Shown here piece by piece: positions 53,357-62,014 of a stretch of DNA of 64,000 bases. The stretch lies in the NCBI RefSeq assembly GCF_001696455.1, contig NZ_MAUJ01000006.1, positions 1 through 64,000 of the forward strand, written 5' to 3'. The DNA is from Pseudoalteromonas luteoviolacea. GTDB taxonomy: Bacteria > Pseudomonadota > Gammaproteobacteria > Enterobacterales > Alteromonadaceae. Below the pieces are notes generated by a model. That model was given only the letters and a program-made list of their open reading frames with translations, searched no databases and was not told the origin of the DNA. The translations under genes were made by a program, and so were the position numbers. The number at the start of each line of letters is the position of its first letter. Position 1 is the stretch's first letter.

Positions 53357-53584
53357 ATGAACGATATTCTTCCACAACTCGAACAACTGATCGATCAACT
53401 CATTGGTAAAAATGAGCAACTTGAACAACAAATTGCAACGTTAAAAGAGCAGAACAATAAGCTAGTTGATGAAAATGAAACACTTCAGCTTGAGCTATTA
53501 GAGCGAGAAGAAAAGCAAAAAGAAACTAGCACCACGCTGAGTAGTCTATTAGATAAATTACAGAGTGCCCATCAGGCCAGCTAA
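53357..53584 (+). CDS. Small coiled-coil protein (TIGR02449-like) upstream of zapA
   Basis: From ATG 53357 this is a 75-residue protein, almost entirely a coiled coil with heptad leucines (LEQLIDQLIGKNEQLEQQIA). It resembles the TIGR02449 family, which sits directly upstream of zapA in many gammaproteobacteria. The stop TAA overlaps the zapA ATG (TAATG), so the two are translationally coupled. A TTG at 53309 and an ATG at 53324 extend the frame but add an unsupported N-terminus. A structural or accessory role in division alongside ZapA is inferred. Confidence 0.78.
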   Translation: MNDILPQLEQLIDQLIGKNEQLEQQIATLKEQNNKLVDENETLQLELLEREEKQKETSTTLSSLLDKLQSAHQAS

Positions 53585-53871
53585 TGACAGATAAAGCAAG
53601 CCAGGTGGCTGTTACCTTACTGGGTAAAAGTCACCAGTTTTCATGTTCTGAAGGACAAGAGCAAGCGCTCGTAGACGCCGTAACCTTGCTCAATGAGCGA
53701 GTTGACGAAATGAAGCGCAGAGACACGGTACGTACCGACCAAAATGCTTTACTGATGGCAGCATTACACTTGTGCCATGAGTATCAAGCTTTGCTTCACG
53801 AGCAACAGTCGGCGCAACAATCGAGTCAACAGTTGGTTGCCCGACTCAGCGCGCACCTAAAGGATAAGTAA
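53584..53871 (+). CDS. zapA: Cell division protein ZapA
   Basis: ZapA binds and bundles FtsZ filaments at the Z ring. The 95-residue protein has the N-terminal beta-strand region (VAVTLLGKSHQFSCSEGQEQALVDA) and a C-terminal helical tail (LLMAALHLCHEYQALLHEQQ), the family pattern. Its start overlaps the upstream coiled-coil gene by one base. In E. coli the 6S RNA gene follows zapA; here an MBL-fold gene begins 1 bp later, leaving no room for it. Confidence 0.93.
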   Translation: MTDKASQVAVTLLGKSHQFSCSEGQEQALVDAVTLLNERVDEMKRRDTVRTDQNALLMAALHLCHEYQALLHEQQSAQQSSQQLVARLSAHLKDK

Positions 53872-53872
53872 G

Positions 53873-54859
53873 ATGACAAACTTGCGAAAAGTCTGTTTCT
53901 TACTTATCACACTCTTAATCACTCCACTGACTGTAAATGCAACCCAATGGCATACCTTAGATAAGCACACCACGTTACTAGAGCCCAATAAACAAGCTCA
54001 GTTTTTGTTACCCAATCAGGCGCTTATTCGAGGCAACAAATGTGCGGCCTTAATTGATAGTCATGGTGACTTTGTCGCTCTGGAACTACTGGTCGCCCAA
54101 ATACGTGCAAAACTCCCTGTTCCCTTGTGTTATTTAATCTCGACAAATTTAGATATTGGACAACTGTCTGGCATGCGTTTACTGCAAAATGCTTTCCCTG
54201 ATGCGCAGATAATGATCCCAGGCAATGGTATCTTCAGTAACCAAACCTTACTACATGCAATTGATGTTGAAATACAACACAAGTTAGAGGGGTTTACGCA
54301 AAGTCTTGAATTGAGTAAAAAGCGTGTCGCTCAAGCCCCCCCTGAACAACAATTACAGTGGCATGCAAGATTGCAACAAGCAGAGCAACGGCTATCACGC
54401 TGGTCGGCTATGACTCCCATTGAAATTAAACCGATAGCGCAAAATACTGAACTCAACTTGGGTGCTTATAAACTCAACCTTGAGCTGATGTACGGCTACA
54501 AAGGCGCAGCAATGCAAGTTTACAGCCCGAAGAATAAAGCGCTTTACGGTGGTCATAACCTGGACTTACTTCCCTATGTTGCGCAGCAAGACACCACAAA
54601 GTGGCATCACAGCTTAGCCCAACTCACACAGCGTGAAAATATCGACTGGATCCTACCGGGCTTTGGAAAACCTTATAAGTACAAAAAACTCGCTTTGCCT
54701 ATCGCGTTTTTGGCACTTCTTGATGATGAAAGTGCGACCTCAAAGGTAACAGAGTTGGCCAACAACTATGCAAGCAATCAGATCTCTGCGGAGCGGTTTC
54801 GAGCTTATTATCAACAGGCAGTGAAACAAAAAAAGCCGAACAAGGTTTTGAACAAATAA
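53873..54859 (+). CDS. Exported metallo-beta-lactamase-fold protein without metal ligands
   Basis: The 328-residue product has a signal peptide (MTNLRKVCFLLITLLITPLTVNA) and the outline of an MBL fold. ALIRGNKCAALIDSHGD corresponds to the first strands, STNLDIGQLSG to the HxHxDH region, GYKGAAMQVYSPKNKALYGGHNL to the later ligand region and LPGFGKP to a region usually reading PGHG. The histidines and the Asp expected as zinc ligands are mostly replaced, so it is probably not a hydrolase. It lies 1 bp after zapA and 24 bp before mltD, suggesting an envelope role in this small operon. Confidence 0.72.
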   Translation: MTNLRKVCFLLITLLITPLTVNATQWHTLDKHTTLLEPNKQAQFLLPNQALIRGNKCAALIDSHGDFVALELLVAQIRAKLPVPLCYLISTNLDIGQLSGMRLLQNAFPDAQIMIPGNGIFSNQTLLHAIDVEIQHKLEGFTQSLELSKKRVAQAPPEQQLQWHARLQQAEQRLSRWSAMTPIEIKPIAQNTELNLGAYKLNLELMYGYKGAAMQVYSPKNKALYGGHNLDLLPYVAQQDTTKWHHSLAQLTQRENIDWILPGFGKPYKYKKLALPIAFLALLDDESATSKVTELANNYASNQISAERFRAYYQQAVKQKKPNKVLNK

Positions 54860-54883
54860 CCAGCAAAAGGTATAGTATTCGTC

Positions 54884-56437
54884 ATGAACTATACCATCTT
54901 TAATACGATGACCTCTTATATTGCCCGATGCGTTTGTTTGTTTACAACAAGATACGTGTTGGCATTGCTCGTCTCCTTGTCTTTGCTAGTGATGTTATCT
55001 GGATGCATTCAAACTCGCTCCCCTAATGCAACAAAACAAGAGGTGCTTAATGCACTAACATCGACTCCTTTCACGCCAAAACAAGAGGTTATTCAAACAA
55101 CCCCAGAGCCAATAAAACAAACGCCACCTAAACCGTATGTAGAAGAAGATCTGTGGCAACACATTGCTCTTAACTTGAGCTTTGAAATATCACCACACCC
55201 GCGACTGAAAAAGCGCATAAATTGGTACCTATCTCAGCCGGACTACTTGCTCAAAGTCAATGTTCGCGCAGCACCTTACCTTTACCACATTGTAAAAAAA
55301 GTAGAACAACAGAAGCTGCCTTTGGAGCTAGCACTGCTACCCTTTGTGGAGAGTGACTTTCGTCCACATGCCATATCTCAACAACAGGCGGTTGGCGCAT
55401 GGCAATTGGTAGATGCAACGGCCTATCATTTTGGCCTTGAAAGCAATGATTGGTACGATGGCAGGAAAGATGTTTTAGCGGCAACAGATGCGGCACTCGC
55501 GTATCTGAAATACCTGCACAAAACGTTTAATGGGAATTGGCTTCATGCAATAGCCGCCTATAACTCTGGAGAAGGTCGCGTTAAAAGTGCGATTAAAAAA
55601 AATCGTAAGCTGAAAAAAAGCACGCATTATTGGCACTTAACGCTGCCCAAAGAAACTTCGGAGTACGTACCCAAACTACTGGCTTTGAGTTATTTATTGC
55701 AGCACCCCGAAACGGGGTTTAAAAGACCAACACTAGCAAATAATGCGACGACAACCATTTTAGATGTTGGGCAAGAGTTTAACTTTGGTATTTTAGCCAA
55801 TTTGTTAGAAGTCAATAAGCAGCAATTACATGCCTTAAATCCGGGTTATTTGAGACATCAGAGTCCAACCAATGGTCCACATAAAATCTTGGTGCCATTG
55901 AGCGAAAAAGCCCTGACACAAAGTGCATTTTATCGAGAACAATTAAGCCGTCGCTATACGGTTGTCAAAAATGACACTCTATATGGCATAGCAAGACGAT
56001 TTGGTACTACGGTTAAAAAGATAAAACAGCTCAATGACAAGCAGAGCCATTTGATACGCATTGGTGAACAGTTACTTATTAACCAAGCTAACGTCAATCG
56101 TTCACTCACTGTCGAATATCAAATCAGTCCTTATTTACAACAACAAACGCCTGCTAAACAAGCGACAATCGAACATCATCATACCATCGTATCAGGTGAT
56201 TCATTGTGGGATTTAAGTCGGCATTATCAAGTGCCTCTAAAAGACTTACTTGATTGGAACAACCTGCAAGCTGCAAGCATTTTGTCTCCCGGCAACGTAT
56301 TAATCCTGCACCTACCAGCCAAACAGAAAAGTGAGCCTGCGCCGTCTATCAATGCGCCAAGCTATTTAGATAAATTAGAAAATGCAGTCAACGCGACAGA
56401 AATACCCAGCGCCACTGTACCTGACTTGCCCCAATGA
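54884..56437 (+). CDS. mltD: Membrane-bound lytic murein transglycosylase D
   Basis: MltD cleaves glycan strands of peptidoglycan and is lipid-anchored. The 517-residue protein has a long basic N-terminus, a lipobox (VMLSGC, Cys41 from ATG 54884), and a lysozyme-like SLT domain with the catalytic Glu in LPFVESDFRPHA near residue 156. AAYNSGEGRVKSAIKK is the conserved core. Two LysM modules follow (about residues 365-405 and 430-470: YTVVKNDTLYGIARRFGTTV and HTIVSGDSLWDLSRHYQVP). It follows the MBL-like gene by 24 bp and may share its transcript. Confidence 0.92.
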   Translation: MNYTIFNTMTSYIARCVCLFTTRYVLALLVSLSLLVMLSGCIQTRSPNATKQEVLNALTSTPFTPKQEVIQTTPEPIKQTPPKPYVEEDLWQHIALNLSFEISPHPRLKKRINWYLSQPDYLLKVNVRAAPYLYHIVKKVEQQKLPLELALLPFVESDFRPHAISQQQAVGAWQLVDATAYHFGLESNDWYDGRKDVLAATDAALAYLKYLHKTFNGNWLHAIAAYNSGEGRVKSAIKKNRKLKKSTHYWHLTLPKETSEYVPKLLALSYLLQHPETGFKRPTLANNATTTILDVGQEFNFGILANLLEVNKQQLHALNPGYLRHQSPTNGPHKILVPLSEKALTQSAFYREQLSRRYTVVKNDTLYGIARRFGTTVKKIKQLNDKQSHLIRIGEQLLINQANVNRSLTVEYQISPYLQQQTPAKQATIEHHHTIVSGDSLWDLSRHYQVPLKDLLDWNNLQAASILSPGNVLILHLPAKQKSEPAPSINAPSYLDKLENAVNATEIPSATVPDLPQ

Positions 56438-56491
56438 CAGGCTGTAACGTAGAATATAGGCTCACATGATAGAGACGAAAAAAGAACAGAT

Positions 56492-56986
56492 ATGCAAATT
56501 ACGAAAGATTCAGCGGTAGAGTTTCACTACACACTCAGCGAAGGCAGTGAACAAATCGAGTCGAGCACAAATGGCGAACCATTAAGTTACCTACATGGCC
56601 AAGAAGGTATGTTACCGGGCTTAGAGCAAGCCTTAGAAGGTAAAACATCTGGCGATAAGTTCACTGTCACACTTGAACCAAAAGACAGTTACGGCGAATA
56701 CCAAGAGGGCCTTGTACAACGAATCCCAATTAAACACTTACAAGGCTTAGGAAACAACAAAGTCTGGAAGCCAGGCATGAGTGCCATTGTTGAGTCTAAT
56801 CAAGGTAGACACCAAGTGACGATAGTAAAAGTGGGCCGTTTCAATGCAGATTGCGACCTTAACCACCCATTTGCAGGTAAGACTTTAACTTTTGATGTTG
56901 AAGTCGTGAGTGTACGAGAGGCGACAACTGAAGAATTATCACATGGTCACGTGCATGGTGCAGGTGGTTGTGGGCACAGCCACTAA
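56492..56986 (+). CDS. slyD: FKBP-type peptidyl-prolyl isomerase SlyD
   Basis: SlyD is a cytosolic prolyl isomerase and metallochaperone that helps nickel delivery to hydrogenase. The 164-residue protein has the split FKBP domain (LSYLHGQEGMLPGLEQALEG and KTLTFDVEVVSV) with the IF insert between. The tail is rich in Gly, His and Cys (HGHVHGAGGCGHSH), as in SlyD, though shorter than in E. coli (196 residues). It lies 10 bp before the SDR gene. The assignment over FkpB-type proteins rests on the tail. Confidence 0.92.
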   Translation: MQITKDSAVEFHYTLSEGSEQIESSTNGEPLSYLHGQEGMLPGLEQALEGKTSGDKFTVTLEPKDSYGEYQEGLVQRIPIKHLQGLGNNKVWKPGMSAIVESNQGRHQVTIVKVGRFNADCDLNHPFAGKTLTFDVEVVSVREATTEELSHGHVHGAGGCGHSH

Positions 56987-56995
56987 GGAAGAAAT

Positions 56996-57724
56996 ATGCA
57001 ACCAGTTGCCATCATAACAGGTGGCAGCTTCGGCATTGGCAAAGCCATTGTTGAGAAGCTGCAAAGTCAAAATTATCAGGTTTTTAACTTAGATATAGAG
57101 GCCAGTGAACTTGGAGAGCATCGCTACTGTGATGTCAGCGAAGTTGAACAAGTCCAGAAAGTGATTCACGAAATTATAGTGGAAACGGGCCGAGTCGATG
57201 CCTTGATTTCCAATGCTGGTAAACATTTGAGTGCGACAATTGAAGATACCGACGAAGCAACACTAGATGCTTTATTCGCACTCAATGTAAAAGGAGCATA
57301 TGCGGCCGTCCAAGCTGTATTACCAACAATGAAGCACCAGCAAGAGGGGAAAATTGTATTCATTTCGTCGGATCAAGCCCACGTTGGAAAACCGAACTCT
57401 TTTGCTTATAACCTGACAAAGCACGCGCTTGCCTCAATGGCCAAAACCACAGCGCTAGACTATGCATCATTTAATATTCGTGCCAATGCAGTTTGCCCAG
57501 GCACCATAGAAACGCCTTTATTTCACAATGCCATTGATAAATACTGTGCTAGAAGCGGTGCAGACAAAGCGCTTATTGTGGCAGAAGAAGAGGCGTTACA
57601 ACCTCTGGGAAGGTTAGGCCAACCAAATGAAGTAGCAGCACTCGTCTCATTCTTATTGAGCGATGATGCAGCCTTTATTACTGGCAGTCTACAAACAATT
57701 GATGGTGGTTATACGGCACGCTAA
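56996..57724 (+). CDS. SDR family NAD(P)-dependent oxidoreductase
   Basis: This 242-residue classical short-chain dehydrogenase has the dinucleotide motif TGGSFGIGKAI near residues 8-18, SNAGKH around 80, and the catalytic triad Ser in FISSDQAH with Tyr and Lys in YNLTK. A sugar substrate is possible, as its downstream partner, overlapping by one base, is an L-fuconolactonase-like amidohydrolase. The two overlapping genes and slyD lie close together; the link to SlyD is positional only. Confidence 0.9.
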   Translation: MQPVAIITGGSFGIGKAIVEKLQSQNYQVFNLDIEASELGEHRYCDVSEVEQVQKVIHEIIVETGRVDALISNAGKHLSATIEDTDEATLDALFALNVKGAYAAVQAVLPTMKHQQEGKIVFISSDQAHVGKPNSFAYNLTKHALASMAKTTALDYASFNIRANAVCPGTIETPLFHNAIDKYCARSGADKALIVAEEEALQPLGRLGQPNEVAALVSFLLSDDAAFITGSLQTIDGGYTAR

Positions 57725-58563
57725 TGAATATTATCGACCCGCATCTACATTTTTTCGATTTGATTAAAGGTGATTATACTTGGTTGAAAGACAATCCACC
57801 TAATTGGCCTAATATTGAAAAAATTCGCCAAGATCATCTTCCCGAGGCTTTATTGAGCAACACTCAGGTTAATTTAAGAGGCTGTGTCCATGTAGAAGCA
57901 GGATTCGATAATAACAACCCACAAAGGGAGCTTGATTGGTTACAGGACATCTTACCGAACCTGCCCTATAAAGCCGTCGCTTATGCGCCTATTGATGCGG
58001 ATAAATCGGAATTTCGTCATCAATTAAACGCCCTCTCTCACACACACCTTGTCGCACTGAGAGATATCACTGAAGGCGCTGATGCAGCGCGTTTATTGTC
58101 CCCAAATGTAGCCGATAATATTGCCTTGCTACATCAACAAAATTACCACTTTGAAGCGCAGTTTGAGTTCGCTAATCACCCCGTAGCGCAAAGGCTGTAC
58201 GAAATTTACAGTGCGATACCGGATGCCACCTTAGTGCTTAACCATGCAGGGTTTATGGAGCGCTCAGGGGCATGGCAAAGCGCCATAGATACGCTGTCCA
58301 AACTCAACAACTGTACAATAAAGTTTTCTGGGCATGAGATGCTAGACTCTCCACTATGTCCGACAGAGCAGCTCGCTATTTTACTCGACGCATTTGGGGA
58401 AGACAGAGTCATGTTGGCCTCTAACCACCCAGTCTGTTTAATACAGCGCAACTTTGATCAGCAATGGCAACATTATTTCAATGTGGTTTCGCAAATAGCA
58501 CCAACTGCATGGCACAAGCTCAGTTACGAAAATGCCAAGCATCTATATCAATTCGCGCTTTAA
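57724..58563 (+). CDS. Amidohydrolase family protein (L-fuconolactonase-like)
   Basis: This 279-residue TIM-barrel hydrolase of the COG3618 type starts with the metal-binding DPHLHFFDLIKGDYTWL, the usual opening of fuconolactonase-like proteins. Later conserved parts are VHVEAGF, LVLNHAGF and ASNHPV near the C-terminus. Members hydrolyse sugar lactones such as L-fucono- or galactonolactone. Its ATG overlaps the SDR stop (TAATG), so oxidation by the SDR then lactone opening is a plausible two-step route. The sugar is unknown. Confidence 0.82.
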   Translation: MNIIDPHLHFFDLIKGDYTWLKDNPPNWPNIEKIRQDHLPEALLSNTQVNLRGCVHVEAGFDNNNPQRELDWLQDILPNLPYKAVAYAPIDADKSEFRHQLNALSHTHLVALRDITEGADAARLLSPNVADNIALLHQQNYHFEAQFEFANHPVAQRLYEIYSAIPDATLVLNHAGFMERSGAWQSAIDTLSKLNNCTIKFSGHEMLDSPLCPTEQLAILLDAFGEDRVMLASNHPVCLIQRNFDQQWQHYFNVVSQIAPTAWHKLSYENAKHLYQFAL

Positions 58564-59342
58564 GAGCGAAACTGCACCAAGTCAAATGCGGCTAAACTGG
58601 GCACAATATCCTGAAGCCGCTTTTCTGTATCGTCCAATGAGTTCAGGCATTCACAATACTCATTAGCTTTCTCTTCTAATTGGTAGGCTTTTTGCTGTAG
58701 GGATTTATCTATTTCTTTAGAGATGATTTCCATTCTTTGTCCCATATCCGAAAACCGGCTCTCAATGTTACCTTCTCTGGACTTAAATGCATCACCAACG
58801 GAAACCAAAATCGCCCCCAAAGAACCATGAACGGCTGAGTGAATTTTACTGCTGATCTCTTTGGTAAAAAAATCGTCGATTTTTGAGAGTGATTGAGGCG
58901 CGATGAAATAGAAATCTTCACCACGTTTAAACTTATCCATCAGAGCCCGCTCTACATACTGAAGCTGAGTTTTAAGCACTTCAGGGTTGTTGTCTGACAT
59001 CCCTTCTACGACTTGTTCTATGGCACTGAGGCCCAAGTTGACACCGTCAGTCGCGAGGTTAACAAGCTCAGGCACGGTATCCCTTATCCCTTTCGCATAT
59101 TCCTGCAATATTAAGGTTTCTTGATCGTCTAGCTTTATCCACCGCCCTCGAACGAGAAGTTGATTATCATTGTTGATTTGCACGCGAGTCTGACCATTGT
59201 CGAGAATGCGGATGACAGAGTCTGTGATAATCAAGCCATGACCTAATTCGACGTCACACTTTTCATCAGCATAAGCGTGTATTGATGTACCCATGAGCAA
59301 ACTGAATAGAAGAGACTTAACTTTAAAGAAGGACAAACGCAT
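58560..59342 (-). CDS. DUF2884 (YggN-like) exported protein
   Basis: This 260-residue protein has a signal peptide (MRLSFFKVKSLLFSLLMGTSIHAYA) and a YggN/DUF2884 mature part. It begins CDVELGHGLIITDSVIRI, then a helical region with DTVPELVNLATDGVNLGLSAIEQVV and a C-terminal pair of Cys (EYCECLN). Function unknown; likely periplasmic. A GGGGGTAGT ribosome-binding site precedes the ATG. Its end overlaps the amidohydrolase stop by 4 bp on the other strand. It is the last gene of the minus-strand envelope series, 65 bp after the DUF1566-like protein. Confidence 0.85.
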   Translation of the reverse strand: MRLSFFKVKSLLFSLLMGTSIHAYADEKCDVELGHGLIITDSVIRILDNGQTRVQINNDNQLLVRGRWIKLDDQETLILQEYAKGIRDTVPELVNLATDGVNLGLSAIEQVVEGMSDNNPEVLKTQLQYVERALMDKFKRGEDFYFIAPQSLSKIDDFFTKEISSKIHSAVHGSLGAILVSVGDAFKSREGNIESRFSDMGQRMEIISKEIDKSLQQKAYQLEEKANEYCECLNSLDDTEKRLQDIVPSLAAFDLVQFRS

Positions 59343-59407
59343 ACTACCCCCAAATTCGACACTATGAGGGTAGCAAATTTTAAATTTTAACCAAACCTAT
59401 TTTTTCT

Positions 59408-59932
59408 TTACTCACATGCAGCATAACGCATAAGGCGCACAAACGCGTCTGACGATTTGCTGCTAGAGCTATCATTTAAACCATCTTGAAATTGATAAGT
59501 CCAGGCTCGGCTAGGGTCTTTAATATTGGTGGTACTAGTCCAATAGTTACCACTGTGATTACCCAAAAACACCGTTGCGTTAATGGCGGGATCTTCGCAA
59601 CTGCGTTCAACAATCGAGGACAGCTCTTTGACATTAGGTAACTGCCAATCATCAAAGTTAGCGATTCGGCTACTCTTAGCAGCAGACAACGCTTCTTGCC
59701 AGCTTAACTTTTGCTCTTTGTTGTCACACGTTTCAGTTGTCGCATTATACACAAACCCAAACGTACAACGTTGCCACATTATCTCTGTTTTTTTATCGCA
59801 TATCGTGCCGTCATTTTTAACAACAAAACGAGACTCCGGTGTTGTAAAAGGCACAGATGTTTCCGTTGCACACTCTTGAGCAAGTGCAGAAGCACTGAAC
59901 AGTATGCAAAACAAGGTCAGGTTAGTTTGCAT
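59408..59932 (-). CDS. Exported DUF1566/Lcl-type domain protein
   Basis: This 174-residue secreted protein starts MQTNLTLFCILFSASALA (signal peptide). The ATG at 59932 has GAGGAG 6 nt upstream; an ATG two codons earlier and a TTG before it do not. The mature part carries the DUF1566 features: DGTICDKKTEIMWQRCTFG, then WQEALSAAKSSRIANFDDW and QLPNVKELSSIV, then an NYWTSTTN segment. Six Cys suggest disulphides. It overlaps the stop of the large DUF1566 lipoprotein gene by 11 bp, so they are coupled. Confidence 0.85.
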   Translation of the reverse strand: MQTNLTLFCILFSASALAQECATETSVPFTTPESRFVVKNDGTICDKKTEIMWQRCTFGFVYNATTETCDNKEQKLSWQEALSAAKSSRIANFDDWQLPNVKELSSIVERSCEDPAINATVFLGNHSGNYWTSTTNIKDPSRAWTYQFQDGLNDSSSSKSSDAFVRLMRYAACE

Positions 59933-61631
59933 CTTCATCTCCTCGTACAAGTCTCACATACGCAGTGTTGCCTTTTGATTCATGCACTGTATTACCGGTT
60001 GCCATGTCAACAACATATGCGCTTGTCAATTTCGCATCGATACCTTCTGTACCACCAACATAGGTTTGTATGGTCCAATAATGTAGGTGGTTCAATAAAC
60101 CCACATCCGGCATATTAGGAAAGAACTCAGGATCTAGAACATGCGCCCCTTGGCGGCCAAAATCGACAATGCTCATTAATTCAGAGTAACTCGGCAAACG
60201 CCACGTTCTGCCACCACAATAAGGATCACCAGCTTGGTTGTTTACCGAGCTGATCAAATTTTTGATCCCACAATGGTCCGAGTGCGGACATGGCACAGGA
60301 TTAGGCATCACCGTATTACTGTGAATTAAGTCGTCCATGTCATCGGGATCTCTAACAGCCCATGTATAATGATTTTGCGCATTACGAATGGACGTGTTCG
60401 GTAATGTACCTGCTGTGGCCTCTTTAACCTCCCATACTAGCCCTGTAATATTATCTCTTACACAGCTAAATTCGGTCGCGTCATTACTTAGCTCTTTACC
60501 ATCAACATCCAACTTAGTGAAGTCAAAAGCTAAGTTACCTTTACCTTCTTTTGCGATTAATTGCGACACACTGTCTCTACCGAAGTCAGCATCCTGACCC
60601 GGAAAATCGTCATTGCCACATGTGATCGCTTCAGTGTTATTGAAACACTGGCCAGCACCAGAATCATTTAAATTACTGAGTGGCTTTTTCGAAATGGTGA
60701 CTTGGACTTCATCTGTACCTGTTCTATTTGAAGAATCAGTTACGGTCACTTTGAATGTCGCTGACACGACATCTGTAATATTTGGAGCACGGAATGTCGT
60801 TTTGCATTCAGTTGCGTCTGTCAGAGCAATGGTTGACCCAGAACTTGTTTGTTCCCATGTACAGTTGTACTGACCATCCACGGTCACACTACTTGTCGCA
60901 TCTAAGGTCACTTCATCAAACTCTAATACCTGTTGATCTGCGCCAGCATTTGCCAGTACTACCTGCGCGTTCTTCGCGAGTACGACACTGGCGTCGGTTG
61001 TTGCGCTGCCACCCTCATCATCGGTGATTGTAACGCGCCAAAGCGCAGTTTGTGTCTCTGCAAGCAGAGGGTGTACAAAACTCAAAGTGACAGAGCCCGT
61101 GTCTTGCACCTTAATTGTACTTGGCCCCGATATTTGCTCCCATTTGTAGCCTACAACTTGGCCATTGGAGTCAGGGTCAGTGGAATCAGCAGCCGACAAA
61201 ACAATGGTATCTAGGTATTTTGAAGGCAAAGGATCGGGTGCTGTTTGCGTTATCACAGCGACTGGCAACTGGTTATTAGAAGTAATGTTCACGCTCAAGG
61301 TATCGCTAACGAGTGCACCTGTTGGTGTAAGGTAATCAACCTTCAGTACCACAACACTGTCCGTTTTAACGTCCGGCGCAGCAACGGTCAGTTCTTCACC
61401 AGTTTGCGGAAAGCCACTAATTGCAGGGCCCGACACAATTTGCCAATTGAAAGTACCACCCGAAGGCGAAGCAACCGCTTTGAGCGTAAACTCATTTTTT
61501 TCAATGACGGTGACGTCTTTCCCAGCATTAATACTGGCACCTACGACTTCTTCTTGATCGGATCCGCCGGATCCGCCACAGCCGCTCAATATGCTGCTAA
61601 TGGCGAGTAACACGAGCGATTTCTTAAGCAT
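59922..61631 (-). CDS. Lipoprotein with PKD-like repeats and a C-terminal DUF1566/Lcl domain
   Basis: This 569-residue lipoprotein (lipobox LSGC, Cys18) has Ig/PKD-like repeats from about residue 35 to 315. Three are suggested by DVTVIEKNEFTLKAVAS, SAADSTDPDSNGQVVGYKWEQ and NAGADQQVLEFDEVTLDATSS. The C-terminal about 230 residues are DUF1566/Lcl-like (NITGLVWEV, GRTWRLPSYSELMSIVDFGR, HYWTIQTY, VRLVRG). Surface-anchored PKD plus Lcl suggests carbohydrate or cell-surface binding. AGGAGTTGTA precedes the ATG. It overlaps the following DUF1566 gene, forming a two-gene unit. Confidence 0.88.
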   Translation of the reverse strand: MLKKSLVLLAISSILSGCGGSGGSDQEEVVGASINAGKDVTVIEKNEFTLKAVASPSGGTFNWQIVSGPAISGFPQTGEELTVAAPDVKTDSVVVLKVDYLTPTGALVSDTLSVNITSNNQLPVAVITQTAPDPLPSKYLDTIVLSAADSTDPDSNGQVVGYKWEQISGPSTIKVQDTGSVTLSFVHPLLAETQTALWRVTITDDEGGSATTDASVVLAKNAQVVLANAGADQQVLEFDEVTLDATSSVTVDGQYNCTWEQTSSGSTIALTDATECKTTFRAPNITDVVSATFKVTVTDSSNRTGTDEVQVTISKKPLSNLNDSGAGQCFNNTEAITCGNDDFPGQDADFGRDSVSQLIAKEGKGNLAFDFTKLDVDGKELSNDATEFSCVRDNITGLVWEVKEATAGTLPNTSIRNAQNHYTWAVRDPDDMDDLIHSNTVMPNPVPCPHSDHCGIKNLISSVNNQAGDPYCGGRTWRLPSYSELMSIVDFGRQGAHVLDPEFFPNMPDVGLLNHLHYWTIQTYVGGTEGIDAKLTSAYVVDMATGNTVHESKGNTAYVRLVRGDEDAN

Positions 61632-61664
61632 TACAACTCCTAACTGACCACCTCCCTTGTCAAG

Positions 61665-61997
61665 TTAGAGGTAGCTATCTTGGTGAATACGAACAAATAA
61701 CTTAGTGCCAACCTTGCTGTAATCAACTTTGTATTCGCGGCCATCCAAAGACTGGATAAACAGTAGCCTCTTTACCTCACTGAATACATCGGCACTTGAT
61801 ATCTGCACCACCTCTAAATAGCGCTCTTTAGCTTCCCGTCGATTTCTTGGCAACTCTTCTTTAAAAGGAATTAAACCTGTGGCAGTTACCTTAATCTTGG
61901 GGTGAGTTTCCCCATTCACGATCACTAAATCGAGCTTTTTATCTTTATGGATAATGGTATTACGACCACTTTTAATAAAGGCTCTATCGAAGCTCAT
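61665..61997 (-). CDS. Small uncharacterised protein
   Basis: This 110-residue protein (MSFDRAFIKSGRNTIIHKDK) has no signal peptide or membrane segment and is rich in Lys, Arg and beta-forming residues. An AGGATATATAC ribosome-binding site precedes the ATG. I do not recognise a family. It lies 17 bp after the DUF2982-like gene and 33 bp before the PKD lipoprotein gene, so it is probably part of the same transcript. Confidence 0.7.
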   Translation of the reverse strand: MSFDRAFIKSGRNTIIHKDKKLDLVIVNGETHPKIKVTATGLIPFKEELPRNRREAKERYLEVVQISSADVFSEVKRLLFIQSLDGREYKVDYSKVGTKLFVRIHQDSYL

Positions 61998-62014
61998 GTA
62001 TATATCCTGTTACT

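Noticed and set aside
53872..53872. 6S RNA gene after zapA, as in E. coli
   Set aside because: The next coding start follows zapA by one base, leaving no space for the RNA gene here.
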